From: Selaginella moellendorffii
Taxonomy: Eukaryota; Streptophyta; Lycopodiopsida; Selaginellales; Selaginellaceae
Length of the DNA: 60,880 bases
Assembly (NCBI RefSeq): GCF_000143415.4
Contig: NW_003314447.1
Span: 1,532 to 62,411 of the forward strand
Direction: 5' to 3'
The position numbers and the translations under genes are program-made. This document shows positions 1 to 10,360 of this stretch, in pieces (within the stretch, counting starts at the first letter, position 1; every line of letters starts with the position of its first letter). The notes under the pieces are model-generated. The model was not told the origin of the DNA. It worked only from the letters and a program-made list of their open reading frames with translations, and did not search any database.

Positions 1-64
1 AAACGTTTCGGGTTCGATTCTCTTCCCGATATTTGTAAATACCAAATACTGAATCATCGTCGCA

Positions 65-612
65 TCAATGCGGATGCTCTGGCATCGGGAGCACCTCAGC
101 CTTGCGCAGATTGACGTGGGCAAGCTGGAGACTGCTGTGATAATCCATTTCCTGGCCCATCGGCGCAGCGGCGGCTCCAGCCCTGGCAGCTGGTTCTCTT
201 GTCTCGTCTGATTCCATTGACAAGACATGATCGATCGCAGGCGCTCCTCCTGTCGCTCCTCCTCCTCCTCGCAGTGTAGCTTTCTCGACGCTGACCTTGT
301 GTTTGGCGCCCTGGCGGCGGGATACGTTTTCAGGGACCAAGGTTGAGAGGTATGAACTTCCAGAGAAGTAGACCTTGTAAGCTTTCGGTGTGATCTTTCC
401 AGGTTCAGGGCTGTGCTTGGAGCATCGACGCCACACATTCACCATCCATTCCTGTCACGAACAGGCAATTCCATCCTCAGGCAGCTCAAGTGGACGAAGT
501 TCTCCATGTGCCTGGTGGGTTTGGGGGAATCAAACAAGCCCGCTTTTTCTCCCGAGCTTGATACTCCTCCCGATTTTAGCACCCAAAAATCACCCCGATT
601 CTTGAGACGCAT
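65..612 (-). pseudogene. GC-rich unrecognised ORF pair, copy 1
   Basis: Two overlapping frames read right to left: a 57-codon frame starting at 612 (begins MRLKNRGDFW, contains DSPKPTRHMENFVH) and a 126-codon frame ending at 65 (begins MVNVWRRCSKHSPEPGK, ends MPEHPH). They overlap by a few bases in different phases, as expected of one reading frame split by a frameshift. The stretch is far more GC-rich than its surroundings. I do not recognise the protein. Two further copies exist at 24861-25408 and 38770-39317 with nearly identical translations; this copy differs at a Met/Ile position. Confidence 0.4.
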
Positions 613-1181
613 CAAGGATATTTACTAGCCAGACTTCCATGGTGTCTACATGAAAGGTTTATGCGAAGGAGGGCGCCACCCTCACTGTCAGCTTTAACAC
701 TTTCTCAGCAAGAGCGTGGTCGAGGCTTTTGACAAGCGCCAAAGGGGTGATTACAGTTCCCTAGGATCACCCCCGCATTGATCTGCCACAGGAGAACTAA
801 ATCTCTCGTGCCTCTTGATTATTGCTAGTGAGAGCAGCAGGAGCTTGATGGTGCAGAACTACCACTTTCTGTTCTATCTGGAAGCGTCCCAGTTGTCACC
901 GCACCAAATGCCACGAACTTTCAATTGCTATCTAGGGCATAAAATGAGTAACTATCACAAATATTCTTTTGCATAGCTCGAACCAAGGCACCACTGGACT
1001 ACTGATCTTTCATAACATTATTAAGAACGGAAGGCTTTAATGTGAAAAAAGCCTGATCTTGTCCATAACCAATAAGAGGTGGGATACAGGATCAGCAAGC
1101 AATCCCAAAGTGTATGCGACATTTCTACTTTCATACTTTTTATGCTAGAATCAGTGCACAAGGAGAGGCACTAAAATAGCA

Positions 1182-1424
1182 TCAAACTTGTAAATAGGTA
1201 CTGTGCATCACCTTGACCACATCAAAATAAAAAGTAATACTGTGTTGATCTCCAGAAAATTGAACACTAGTATCAGTAAGGCTTTTCATAGATAACAAAT
1301 TTTCTTGCATTTCTGGGACATGTGTATAGTGCCATTTGTTAAGCTCAATGAGAATAGAATTAACACCTTTAGCCTCATAGAATTTTTGCATTGGTGACTC
1401 CATAATGGGTATTGGTGTAGGCAA
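1182..1424 (-). mobile_element. Copia-type gag-pol fragment, copy 1
   Basis: The 80-codon frame contains LNKWHYTHVPEMQENLLSMKSLTD, which resembles the post-protease segment of Ty1/copia polyproteins (family pattern HVPxxxxNLLSVxxL). No protease active site, integrase or reverse transcriptase follows, so only a small internal piece survives. The sense of the fragment is opposite to the gypsy piece at 2346. A 16-bp deletion near 1159 separates this copy from the one at 39892. Confidence 0.55.
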
Positions 1425-1429
1425 GCTTA

Positions 1430-2330
1430 CTGTTTGAATAAAATTTACTCAATTTCTTAGCACTCAAAATTGTTGAATACATTGTCCTATTGAAGGGTGA
1501 TCTAGGAAATATATATATTTATAGATAATGTACATCTTAGTCAGGTATATCTTGTTAGTTTTAGTATTTGTGAATTTGAGATTTTATGGCATAATTCAAC
1601 TGTTGCTTTCTAGATCATTCCATTTAAGGAGGTTTATTTATCCTATGCAAAGATTCCTCCTATTTGGCAAGTAGTTTGATTTTTTTACCTACAACAATAT
1701 CAATTACAATTGTCTTCTAAGAAAAATGACTTTACTATAGTTGTTAAACTAAAAACTCTATAAATTTACTCTTTTTTTATTTTAGATTACAATTATATTA
1801 AAAAGTTAGAACAAGGATTAACTATTATATTGACTTCAAAAGAAACTTATATATCTTTTTGAATTTTAGAAATTAAAATTTAAAAGTTTTTATTTTTCAA
1901 TTGTGTATAGTATAGAGTAAATAAGCTATAGTTCATTTTTGCTTTAGATATTTGTAAACATAACAATTATATCCTAAATTTAATTTTTTTTATATATTAA
2001 ATTTAAAGTTTATAAAATTTTATTTGGGTGCTTCAATGAAGTTTCCATTGTGTGGCATTTTGAAAAAAGTAGTAAGAATATCAATCTTTACTCTTTAGTG
2101 AAATTCCATAAAATTTTATTTTTCTAAACACTGGAAATATATATTGTGCCATAACATTAGAAAGATTAGTAATAACTCCTTGTTCTACTATTGAAAAACC
2201 ATTCAAATATGCTAACAATTTCATAAATGTTATCACAACAATATAAATATTTATTAATATGAACATTCATATGAGCTCATTTTTATTAATATAAGCATTC
2301 GTATGAGCTCCTTTTTAAAATAAAAGGTCT
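1430..2330. other. AT-rich non-coding stretch, copy 1
   Basis: Strongly AT-rich, without a supportable gene; the 61-codon minus frame at 2081-2266 is low-complexity. The stretch recurs at about 40150-41025 and, inverted, at about 23385-23970. It links the copia fragment to the gypsy pol fragment. Confidence 0.6.
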
Positions 2331-2345
2331 CTTATTATTCTCTCC

Positions 2346-2975
2346 GTGTTAGTTGATATAGGTTTGAGTTTATGTTCTATTGCTCAAGCTGTTGCTACAC
2401 ATTGCCATCTACACTTGCGTCGTGCAGTGGAGCCAATTTTTATTTTTTATGGCAATAGCTATACACATGTATATGCATGGGATGAGGCAGACCTAATTGT
2501 GTGTATGGATCAGCTACATGATGTTAGTTTAAAGCTAAAGCAGTCGAACTGCGTATTTGGGTACAAGGACACAATTTATCTTAGGTACTGTATTTCTCAT
2601 GAGAGTTTGCAAGTTGATCTTGACAAATTTGTGGCTATTCTAAAGTTCTATACTCCAAAGTATGTGAATGATGTGTAGCACTTCCTAGGAAGGTGTAGTA
2701 TCTTAGTTGTTTTGTGGATCATTTTTTTATCACACTACACTATTGTAAGCATTGCTGAAGTTATCAACGTCATCTTTCATCTAGTCTCCAGCTTGTGAGC
2801 AGGTGTTCATGGATCTCAAAGAGCTATTGAGGACTCTTCCAATTTTGGCATATTCTAACTACACTTGATCTTTCATTTTGAGTGTGGATGCTTTTAATAT
2901 TGGTTTTGGAGGTGTGTTGATGCAAGAGAGTCTAAGTGTGTCTGGTCAGTGCCATCTCATTGCATATATAAACTA
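2346..2975 (+). mobile_element. Ty3/gypsy pol fragment, internally deleted and cut by inversion (copy 1)
   Basis: A protease-like start (VDIGLSLCSIAQ) and the adjoining HLHLRRAVEP segment run directly into the end of the reverse transcriptase (LKLKQSNCVFGYKD, then LQVDLDKFVAILKF). Comparison with the fuller element at 18905-23295 shows that the whole catalytic RT core was deleted. After a stop at the VNDV position the connection region and the start of RNase H (VDAFNIGFGGVLMQ) follow in shifted frames. Homology stops abruptly at 2975 inside RNase H, where the inverted block begins; the rest of RNase H is found on the minus strand at about 6800-7192. Confidence 0.75.
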
Positions 2976-3066
2976 CTCTATTTCTTTAGAGGCTGTGATT
3001 CGCAACAACATCAGTATAGTTGCATACTTGGAGTTTCTTCTTTCTAGTGTGAGTGAGGGTGGATAA

Positions 3067-3905
3067 CAATAGGATTTACAGAATTCTAAGTTGAAGGAGA
3101 TTCAAGTTTTTGGATCTCCAATCAAAGTGCCAAAATGTGCTCCAGCCAAAGTGAATATGAAGCAAGAGATAGTCATTATCCTCTCGTCCTTTTTTAGTTC
3201 AAGTCGAGAAGTCATGCTAGTGTCAGTGCTGAATTCACTTGACGTGCACTTGTTTTTGTATAGGCTTGTAAGCGAGCTTCCATCCTCCTACAACGACATT
3301 TTCTTCGAGCTACCATTTCTTGTCAATAGCACAGATTCCAAACAGAAGGGGATGGAAACCTAGCAAGATATCCACAATTGATGCAAGATCAAGACCATAC
3401 ATATCCAACATTTTGAAGACACAGTGTTTATAGTTCATTATGGTGGGCATTTAGATTGTGTGGATGAAACATGCAATCAAGACCACTGTAGAAATTCTAT
3501 ATTTTTCAAAGGGTCTGTAGTCAATCCTCCAGCCTGTGACATCATTACTGTTGGATTCAAGTGTCAATTCTACAAAAATGCTCCTCTATGTTGCACTATT
3601 TACAAGGCCAAGATGTACTACTTTCTTCCATGGGATGGAGTGGCTAGAAGAGTTGCAAAGCATGTTGGCACACATATGCATCCAATATAGAAAGGGATAC
3701 AAAGGAGTTTTCTCAACCGTTTCAAAGATGTTATGCAAAAAAAGACTATAAAAAACTCATCTACAACTCCGAAGTATCGTCAAAAGACCATCCCTCAGGA
3801 TTTTATCGCAAACACCTTACTCAATCTAGGTTGCCAAAAAACTCAACTAAACTAGGCTAGCTTGCAGGACTTACTACGAGGAGTACATCTTGCTACTAGC
3901 CTAAG
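3067..3905 (+). pseudogene. Unrecognised ORF with a transposase-type zinc-binding pattern (copy 1)
   Basis: One reading frame runs from 3067 to 3690 with only two internal stops (TAG 3361, TGA near 3382). It contains LPSSYNDIFFELPF, then a Cys/His-rich module: HLDCVDETCNQDHCRN, PPACDIITVGFKCQF, APLCCTIYKAKMYYFLP and RRVAKHVGTHMHPI. The ending HxGTHxHP after regularly spaced cysteines recalls the zinc-binding N-terminal parts of MULE-type transposases or FLYWCH/WRKY-GCM1 domains; this is a pattern judgement, not a family match. Past 3690 a shifted frame (KDYKKLIYNSEVSSKDHPQD) continues to about 3900. Other possibility: an unrelated lineage-specific nuclear protein. Confidence 0.4.
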
Positions 3906-3924
3906 GAGGTATATCTGTTATATT

Positions 3925-4430
3925 TCATATGTTATAATAATATCTCTTTCTTACATTATATTGTTTAGGATAAAAGCTTGGAGATGTGAATCTTGAGAAG
4001 AGAAGTTGCAATAAAAAATTGACTCCATCCTTAAATTGAAACAAACCTATCCATACAAGTTCATCCACGGAAGTTTTTTTCCAAACTAAATTGTGAATGA
4101 GTAAGAGCACCCCTTTGTCTTCAAAATATCTATTATGGGCCCTACCTTTGGTGTAAATCTTGTCTCCCGAATGGACATGTTTGGGTCTAGTGACTTTGCA
4201 AATGCATGGGTACATTTTGACCATATGGAGCTCATATCAAGTTGGACAACCATGGGAGCTTACTGTAGTGTGAAACTAAAGCAATGAGCAATCTGACGTG
4301 TGTCAAGAAAATCAAATGTAAAGTGTGTGGGGATGTTTCCAAGGGGCAAGTGTTGGGCCTGGATTCGTGATGACAAATTTGTTTTTATTCCAACCCCATG
4401 TTTCTATGAGGAATGAAGGCAAACAAGATT
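3925..4430. other. Stretch with only a weak minus-strand frame (copy 1)
   Basis: A 99-codon minus-strand frame (3925-4224, contains PKHVHSGDKIYTKGRAHNRYFEDKG) has a good copy in the plus orientation at 44642-44941, but conservation simply follows the duplication. I do not recognise it and cannot tell which strand, if any, was coding. Confidence 0.3.
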
Positions 4431-4850
4431 TTTGAAATGGTGTTGGCTGTATTATTGCAACACCGACGCCAACCATACGAAGTGGCTTGAAGACACTATA
4501 GTGACTAAATCTAATGCAGTACCTAAAAATTGGCCAATTGCTAATAGGGTTGCGCTCACCTTGGATGAAACTGAAAACCTTGAGAAATCTGGCTTCAATC
4601 TTGAGAGGAGAGTTGGAGACATGAGTGACAAAACCAGGACTATTCCTACAGAGATGCACAAGAGGCCAGCAAAAAAAGGTAAGACAGTTAAATTTATTGG
4701 TAGCATCTCTAAGCAAAAGTAAGGTAAAATAAACTTGGTTCAAACAATTAAATGTGAAATTCTCTCCATGAAGTACATCACAATGCTATTAGGTAATGGT
4801 AGAACTAGAGGTAAAAATTATATTAGCCAATCATTGCAACTCATCTAATG
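4415..4850 (+). pseudogene. Unrecognised basic ORF (copy 1)
   Basis: A frame starting near MKANKIFEM at 4415 is frameshifted, then runs NTDANHTKWLEDTIV, NWPIANRVALTLDE, RRVGDMSDKTRTIP, EMHKRPAKKGKTVK, stops at TAG 4720 and continues to about 4850. The copy 2 version (44019-44453) is one open frame of 144 codons, which shows that the TAG and the frameshift here are secondary. The C-terminal part is lysine/arginine-rich. It lies just downstream of the zinc-binding-type ORF on the same strand and could be part of the same former gene. Function unknown. Confidence 0.4.
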
Positions 4851-5270
4851 TGCTATGTTTTTCTAGTGCATTAGTTACTTTGATTTGAAGACAATCTTGT
4901 TGCATATGAGACAATATTCCAGAAAAATTGCAAAGATGTATAAAATCACATAATTTATAGATTACATAGGTAAAGTCACTCACCACCTTGCAAGTTTTTC
5001 TAAGAAAACAATAAAATATTTCTCTACAATGATTTTATTATATGTGACACCTACATTGTTAAAAAAGTACATATAAATGCTAAGGATTTACAAGGTGTAA
5101 TTTAAAAAAAAAAAAATCAAATACAAATCATAGCTAATACTAATGATATATAGTGATAGGTATGAACTATGGATTTTTGTCATTGCAATGAATACTATAG
5201 AAAATGTAGTAATACTAATGATCTTGTTATTTTTGTATAAGTTGATTAAAATTTCTTTCTTTCCCAATAG
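4785..5270. repeat. Intron-like AT-rich repeat upstream of PIG-T P1
   Basis: Begins about taggtaatggtagaacta and ends tttctttctttcccaatag, a polypyrimidine tract plus AG acceptor directly before PIG-T coding sequence. Related copies lie at 16112-16578 and 17695-18187. The copy at 17695 is likewise followed by PIG-T exon sequence, so this is best read as the retained intron of a PIG-T gene. The inverted counterpart is 43597-44085. Confidence 0.6.
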
Positions 5271-5777
5271 ACTTAATATTCAAAATTGGATGTTGGAGCA
5301 AACCTTGACCGTTGTTTTGCAAAAGCCAGAAGTTTCAGAAGATCTATCTTCCAAGCTGCAAGACTAGACACTCTCCAGGATGTTTGGCTCAAAGCTGGAA
5401 AGCTAGAAGATCTTGATGGTGCTGTTCCATTCATGCAGGGATTTCTTCACATTGACAAGCATCCTCTGGATGCAAACCGTGGATTTGATCTGCCTTCCCC
5501 AGTTATCACTTTCCCAAGGTGCTCTGTGTTCAAACAGTTCCAAAGTGATGATGTACTCGCATAGTTTGGCTGTTATTCAGGTCGTCAATTTTTTTTTCCT
5601 TCCAAGTCTGGGTTTTGTTTTTGCTCTCCTCTTACAGAGACAGCATCCAATGCAAATATATAGCAAAGTTTCATTGATGCAACTGGCCACTGGATTTCAG
5701 CATGCAGTAACGTGATCACCCTAATGTGCATGGTTCTTGCGCTGTACTTTGATTCACTGTTAAAAACTCTGACGTGA
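5271..5777 (+). pseudogene. PIG-T (GPI transamidase subunit) fragment P1, copy 1
   Basis: PIG-T is a subunit of the ER-membrane GPI transamidase, which attaches GPI anchors to proteins. After the AG acceptor the frame reads EQTLTVVLQKPEVSEDLSSKLQD, then a TAG and TLSRMFGSKLE, the PIG-T segment before its conserved CPLA stretch. An internal deletion then jumps to the end of a short intron (ttccattcatgcag) and exon GFLHIDKHPLDANRGFDLPS, near the PIG-T C-terminus. Further on, in shifted frames, DFSM and NVITLMCMVLALYF represent the C-terminal transmembrane anchor. Retained intron ends show a genomic, not retroposed, copy. Identification is firm; the copy is dead. Confidence 0.85.
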
Positions 5778-5799
5778 AGAATAGGTGAGGAAGAACAAG

Positions 5800-6600
5800 A
5801 AAGCAAAGGTACCTAGAGTTATCTCCCCATCTATTCCAAGCTCTTGTTCTTAAGTCATTTGTTCTTGACAAGCAAAAGGGAAGAAGCCGGGGCTTCTGAA
5901 CCAAAAGCTCAAGTGGCTGAGAAACGAGAAGCACATGAGAGTGATCAAGGTGATACTGGTGGTGATAATTGGTGTGGCTGTAAATCACTACTTGAGCTCA
6001 TCATGATGGCACTCTGGGCTCTTGGAGAAATCATTCTGTCCACAGAGGTATTTTGACGGAACAAAAAAGGTGAAAATTGGTGCTTGCATTTTAGCTTCTC
6101 TTGTAGCTTCCGGGTGATAAAACCTGCTCTTTGCTAGATCCACGGAGGAAGATGTACAAGTTAAAAACTTTTTTCTTGAGTTGGATACTTATAACTGTAT
6201 AGGCTTGAAATGGGTTTTTCTTTGAGGAGTTTAGGATCAAGTGTCCATTCTTGCCTTTGAAGGATCTGTGCTTGGCTGGTTTTATATCTTTCATGCATCC
6301 TGGCAAAAACGAAGTAGCAAAGTTGCTGCATTGCAAGCTATGCTACACTTTCTTGTGTTTACTATTAAAGCTAGAAGGAGAAACTTTAAGCAAAAGAAGT
6401 ATAAGTGGAGGATTTTTGTTCCACATTAGTAGGGGTAATGTTGCCTCTGCAAGTGCCACCCTTTTCCACTGTAACTCCTGGAGGGAGGTGAGTATTGTCT
6501 TTCCTTTTGTTGTTCAAGTGCTGGTGTTTCTGCTTTACTTAAGAGTTGATTGTAATTTTTATTATTTGTTAAACAATGTTGAAATTTTTTAGAAAACTAT
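5800..6600. other. Unassigned stretch downstream of P1 (copy 1)
   Basis: Holds a 70-codon plus frame at 5844-6056 (EEAGASEPKAQVAEKREAHES, then a hydrophobic LLELIMMALWALGEIIL), identical in translation at 42810-43022 on the minus strand, and a frame at 6251-6592. The first could be a tail of the former PIG-T neighbourhood, but I do not recognise it and both could be chance. Confidence 0.3.
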
Positions 6601-6799
6601 TTGAATTAGGATGAGGGATAGCTTTTCATTGTTATCTAATTATGCTAAAAAATGTATAAAAAGATGTTACTAACTGACTAAACTTTATAAACTATAACCT
6701 AAATATAAAGATGGCCTTCTTTATTATGTAGAAACAAATCCTGATGATCATTTACATCTGGTGGTGCCTTCCATATTAATTCCACAATTTCTCCATGCT

Positions 6800-7192
6800 T
6801 ACCATAATTCTCTTATTCTAGGTAGACATATAGGACATTATCATGTGACCTCCTCGTCTAGAAAATCCACAAATGCTAAAAGAATAGGCTCGTCAAAAAC
6901 ATGAGAAGAGAGTGAAGAATGAAGAGGAGCTCAAGAAATAGCATCAGCATCAGCCATAGAACTCCCCAAGTGATGAACAACATTAAAATCATATATTTGA
7001 AGCTTCAAAACTCATCGAGCAATATGACCAACTAAGTTTTTCCACTTCAATACTGAAGTAATAGCAGCATAATCACCTTTTAGTAACGTCCGAAAACCAT
7101 GTAGATATGCATGAAGTTTCTTGAAACCCCAAACTGCTACTAAACACTCCTTCTCTGTCATGGAGTAATTCATCTCTGTTGGTTGTAATGTA
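6800..7192 (-). mobile_element. Displaced RNase H tail of the gypsy fragment (copy 1)
   Basis: Reading right to left from 7192: EMNYSMTEKECLVAVWGFKKLHAYLHG, the RNase H core, then VVHHLGSSMADADAISRAP, the typical RNase H/integrase linker (NxxADALSR-like). In copy 2 the same sequence follows directly after the RNase H start at 41670, so here it was carried 4.2 kb away and flipped by the inversion. Confidence 0.75.
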
Positions 7193-7215
7193 CCAAGACG
7201 AAGATCAAAACACTA

Positions 7216-8120
7216 ACATAAAAAACTTTCAGAAACAATACTCTGAGAGAATGAAAGAGATGGGTGATCTTCAACATGAAGAAGAAACCTCTCCATCCTT
7301 CTTAATAGATTTTGAAGTTCTCTCTCTTTATGCTACTTATAAAAATCCATAGTGAAACACAATTGAAATTTAAATAAAGCAATAAGAAGAATATCAATAA
7401 CGTACAAAATGAATTTAAATTCTATAGCAAATTTAACATGTGATAGTGTGGTAGTTTTAATATTACTGTCATCTATTATGATGTTTGATGCATGTTATAC
7501 ACATAGATCTAAGGAAGGATTTTCAGCACATGAAGTTTGATAGTTAATAATGATACCAGTAATGATATTTTGCTATAGCGTGTCAAACCAAAAGATACAA
7601 TCTGACTGTCAACACGTGTGATATGTCAAGTTGTAAAATTTTAAGTGGTAGATGATAATAAATCTTGTCAAATTTTATTCTTCAATGACAGATTTGATTC
7701 ATAGTATAACTCAAGTTTTATCCATAATTGTGAACACTGCTCAATGATATTTAAAGCACATGCCTATTGTTTAGGATTTAATACAACACAAAATAAATTT
7801 CTGGGTGAGGATTCATCCATTCATAGATGGATATAGTACAACATATTTTAACATGCCTTATTTATACTCTTTAAAGTTATTGTAATGATTCCAAAATATG
7901 TACAAAATAATGAGAATGCATCCTTTCTAGATAATTTGTAAAAAATAATATCATATCTCTAATAATAGAAATGTTGATAGGTGCTAGTTATATCATCATT
8001 AAAATATAAAAAATAAAGAAGCATAATTCACATATAATAATAATGATAAGATAAAATAAGATTGAAGATATTGTGATGGTTGAGATTTATGTTATTTGGA
8101 ATGAACGGCCGGGATGAAAG
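7216..8120. other. AT-rich stretch without a gene (copy 1)
   Basis: No supportable ORF or RNA. About 0.43 kb (roughly 7213-7637) is absent from copy 2, where aacacta joins directly to attttaagtgg at 47710. The remainder matches 47710-48170. Confidence 0.6.
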
Positions 8121-8126
8121 ATTGGT

Positions 8127-8162
8127 TAGGGTTAGGGCAGCCATCATGATTAGGGTTAGGGT
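8127..8162 (+). repeat. Short interstitial TTAGGG pairs
   Basis: Two dimers of ttaggg, one at about 8127 and one at about 8151, repeated at about 48202 and 48226 in copy 2. Most plant telomeres are TTTAGGG, and two units are too few to call a telomere relic. Confidence 0.4.
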
Positions 8163-8279
8163 TCTCACTCTCAATCTCAACTCGTGTTCACACTGGTGCG
8201 CTCCATCTCTTGCACTCTCCTGCACTCGATCTCTCCCACTCACGTGCTCAATCTCTCGCACTTGTGCACTCCACGCTCA

Positions 8280-8400
8280 ATCTCTCAATCTCTTGCATGC
8301 TCAATCACTCAATCCATTGCACGCTCAATCCCTCAATCTCCTTCCCGCTCAATCCCTCGATCTCTTTCACGCTCAATCCCTCAATCTTTTGTGCGCTCCA
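8280..8400 (+). repeat. 24-bp minisatellite (copy 1)
   Basis: About five units of a 24-bp repeat of the form gctcaatccctcaatctc plus a variable 6-bp end. It lies in the presumed 5' leader or promoter region of the methyltransferase-like gene. Overlapping open frames here are artefacts of the repeat. Confidence 0.8.
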
Positions 8401-8559
8401 CTCACGGTGTGAACAATAACTTAATCTTGGCGGCTGAGTGAGAGAGTGTGAGAAATCTAGCATGATTGAGATATCGGGAGGGAAATATGCCACCAAGGGT
8501 GAGTTTTGATTTGATTGCTTTCACTTCCATTTCTTTATTCTTGCTTCTTTCTTGATTGT

Positions 8560-9960
8560 TTCTTCAAGGCTGGCCACCTCAGGCACTTTGGCCACCCCAG
8601 GTACTTTGGCCACCCAAGGGGCCGAGGTTATTTGAATAACCTCGGCCCCTCGGGCAGCCAAAGTGCTTGAGGTCGAGCCCGAGCCAGCCACCTCAGGCAC
8701 TTTGGTTGCCCGAGGGGCCAAGGTTATTCAAAGAACTTGGCCCATCAAGCAGCCAAAGTGCTCGAGGTCAAGCTTGGGCTGGCTACTTTGGGCACTTTGG
8801 CTGCCCGAGGGGCCAAGGTTATTCAAATAACCTCTGTCCCTCGGGCAGCGAAAGTGCTTGAGGTTGAGCCTGGGCCAGCCACCTTGGGCATTTTGGCTTC
8901 CCAACAAGCCGAGGTAACCTAAACCCTAAACCCTAAGCCTAGCCCAAGCTCGACCTTGGGCACTTTGGCCACTTGAGGGGCCTAAGGTTATTCCTCGAGC
9001 GGCCAAAGTGCCTCAGGTGGCTAGCTTGGGCTCAACCTTGGGCACTTTTGCCACCTGAGGAGCTGAGATTATTCAAATAACTTTGGCCCCTTGGGCAACC
9101 AAAGTTCCCGAGGTGGCCAGCCTGGGCTCAACCTCGGGCACTTTGGCCACCCAAAGGGCCAAGGTTATTCAAATAACCTCAAGGGGCCAAAGTCGAGCTC
9201 GGGCTGGCCATCTTGAGCACTTTGGCTGCCTGAAGGACCAAGGTTATTCAAATAACCTCAAGGGGCCAAGGTTGAGCTCAGGCTGGCCATCTCGAGCACT
9301 TTGGCTGTCTGAGGGGCCAAAATTATTCAAATAACTTTTGACCTGTCAGGCAGCCAAAGTGCCCGAGGTTGAGCTCAGGCAAGCCACCTCGGGCACTTTA
9401 GCTACCCAAGTAGCCATTGAAGTGCTCGAGGCGGTTGGCCTCATATCAACCTTGGGCACTTTGGCCACCTGAGGGGCCGAGGTTATTCCTCGGGCGACCA
9501 AAGTGCTTGAGGTGGCTAGCCTGGGCTCAACCTTGGGCACTTTTGCCACCTAAGGAGCCAAGGTTATTCAAATAACTTTGGCCCCTTGGGCAGCCAAAGT
9601 GCCCGAGGTGGCCGGCCCAGACTCAACCTTGGGCACTTTGGCCACCCGAGGGGCTGAGGTTATTCAAATAACTTCAAGGGACCAAGGTCAAGCTTAGGCT
9701 GGCCACCTCGGGCACTTTGGCTGCCTGAGGGGCTGAGGTTATTCAAATAACCTTTGACCTGTCGGGCAGCCAAAGTGTCTAAGGTCGAGCTTAGGCAAGC
9801 CACCTTGGGCACTTTAGCTACCCAAGTAGCCACTGAAGTGTTCGAGGCGGTTGGCCTCATATTGACCTCGGGCACTTTAGGGGCTGGAGGGGCTAAGATT
9901 ATTTGAATAACCTTGGCCCCCTAGGCAACCAAAGTGCCTAAAATGGAGTTTGGGCCCACT
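8560..9960. repeat. Palindromic satellite in intron 1 of the methyltransferase-like gene (copy 1)
   Basis: About ten diverged units built on one long palindrome: cactttggc, then cccgaggggccgagg, then ttattcaaataa as the axis, followed by the reverse complement. The best unit is at 8603-8664, where the two 30-bp arms around a 2-bp centre pair with only a few mismatches (inner 15 bp perfect). Units alternate between full palindromes and halves. The array fills most of the 1.54 kb intron between the start exon and the proline-rich exon. Open frames across it are repeat artefacts. Confidence 0.85.
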
Positions 9961-10169
9961 TGATTTTTTTTTTCTCTTTGACTGTTTGAATTTCTTATTA
10001 TCTTTATTTAGTTTGATTAACAAAATTTTTCTCTTGTAGAAAAGAAAAATTGTACCACATAAAAAGGTTGTTGGAGCCAAGAAGACACAAGAAGTTCAAT
10101 CCAGCATTGATGATAACATCACGATTGACATATCCATTGGCACATCAATAAAGATACATTTACTTAGAG

Positions 10170-10360
10170 ATCCACCGCCTCCACCACCATCACCATCTCC
10201 ACTATCGCCATCGCCACCTCCACCACCACCATCACCACCTCCACCATTGCCATCACCACCACTACTATTGCCACCACCACTGCCACTATTGCCTCCACCC
10301 TTGCCGCTACCACCACCACCCCCACCATCACCATTACTACTTCCACTTTACTCCTCACTG
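10170..10360 (+). repeat. CCACCA-type microsatellite coding for proline (copy 1)
   Basis: Irregular ccacca/tcacca triplet repeat inside the second exon, giving a run of prolines with serine and leucine. The copy 2 counterpart at 49983-50165 carries an 18-bp unit more near its start (acctccaccatcattatc). The minus-strand valine-rich frame over it is a shadow. Confidence 0.8.

Larger units (their letters stand above)
2976..7192. other. Inverted block, copy 1 orientation
   Basis: This 4217-bp block is the reverse complement of 41671-47687 after removing solo LTR A from the latter. The left junction reads aacta then ctctatttc; the right junction reads ggttgtaatgta then ccaagacg. Copy 2 has aacta then tacattacaacc, and gaaatagag then ccaagacg. 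No repeat longer than a base or two is shared between the two breakpoints. Confidence 0.9.

Noticed and set aside
8127-8162. Interstitial telomere
   Set aside because: Only two TTAGGG units at each of two spots; too short, and not the usual plant TTTAGGG.
8280-8400. CRISPR-like regular repeats
   Set aside because: Contiguous 24-bp units without unique spacers in a eukaryotic context: a minisatellite.
8028-9875. Several 60-110 codon frames with repeated VAKVPEVA or SISQSLACSI units
   Set aside because: They arise from the 24-bp minisatellite and the palindromic satellite; similar frames exist on both strands.
10164-10358. Valine/methionine-rich minus-strand frame
   Set aside because: Shadow of the CCACCA repeat that encodes prolines on the plus strand.
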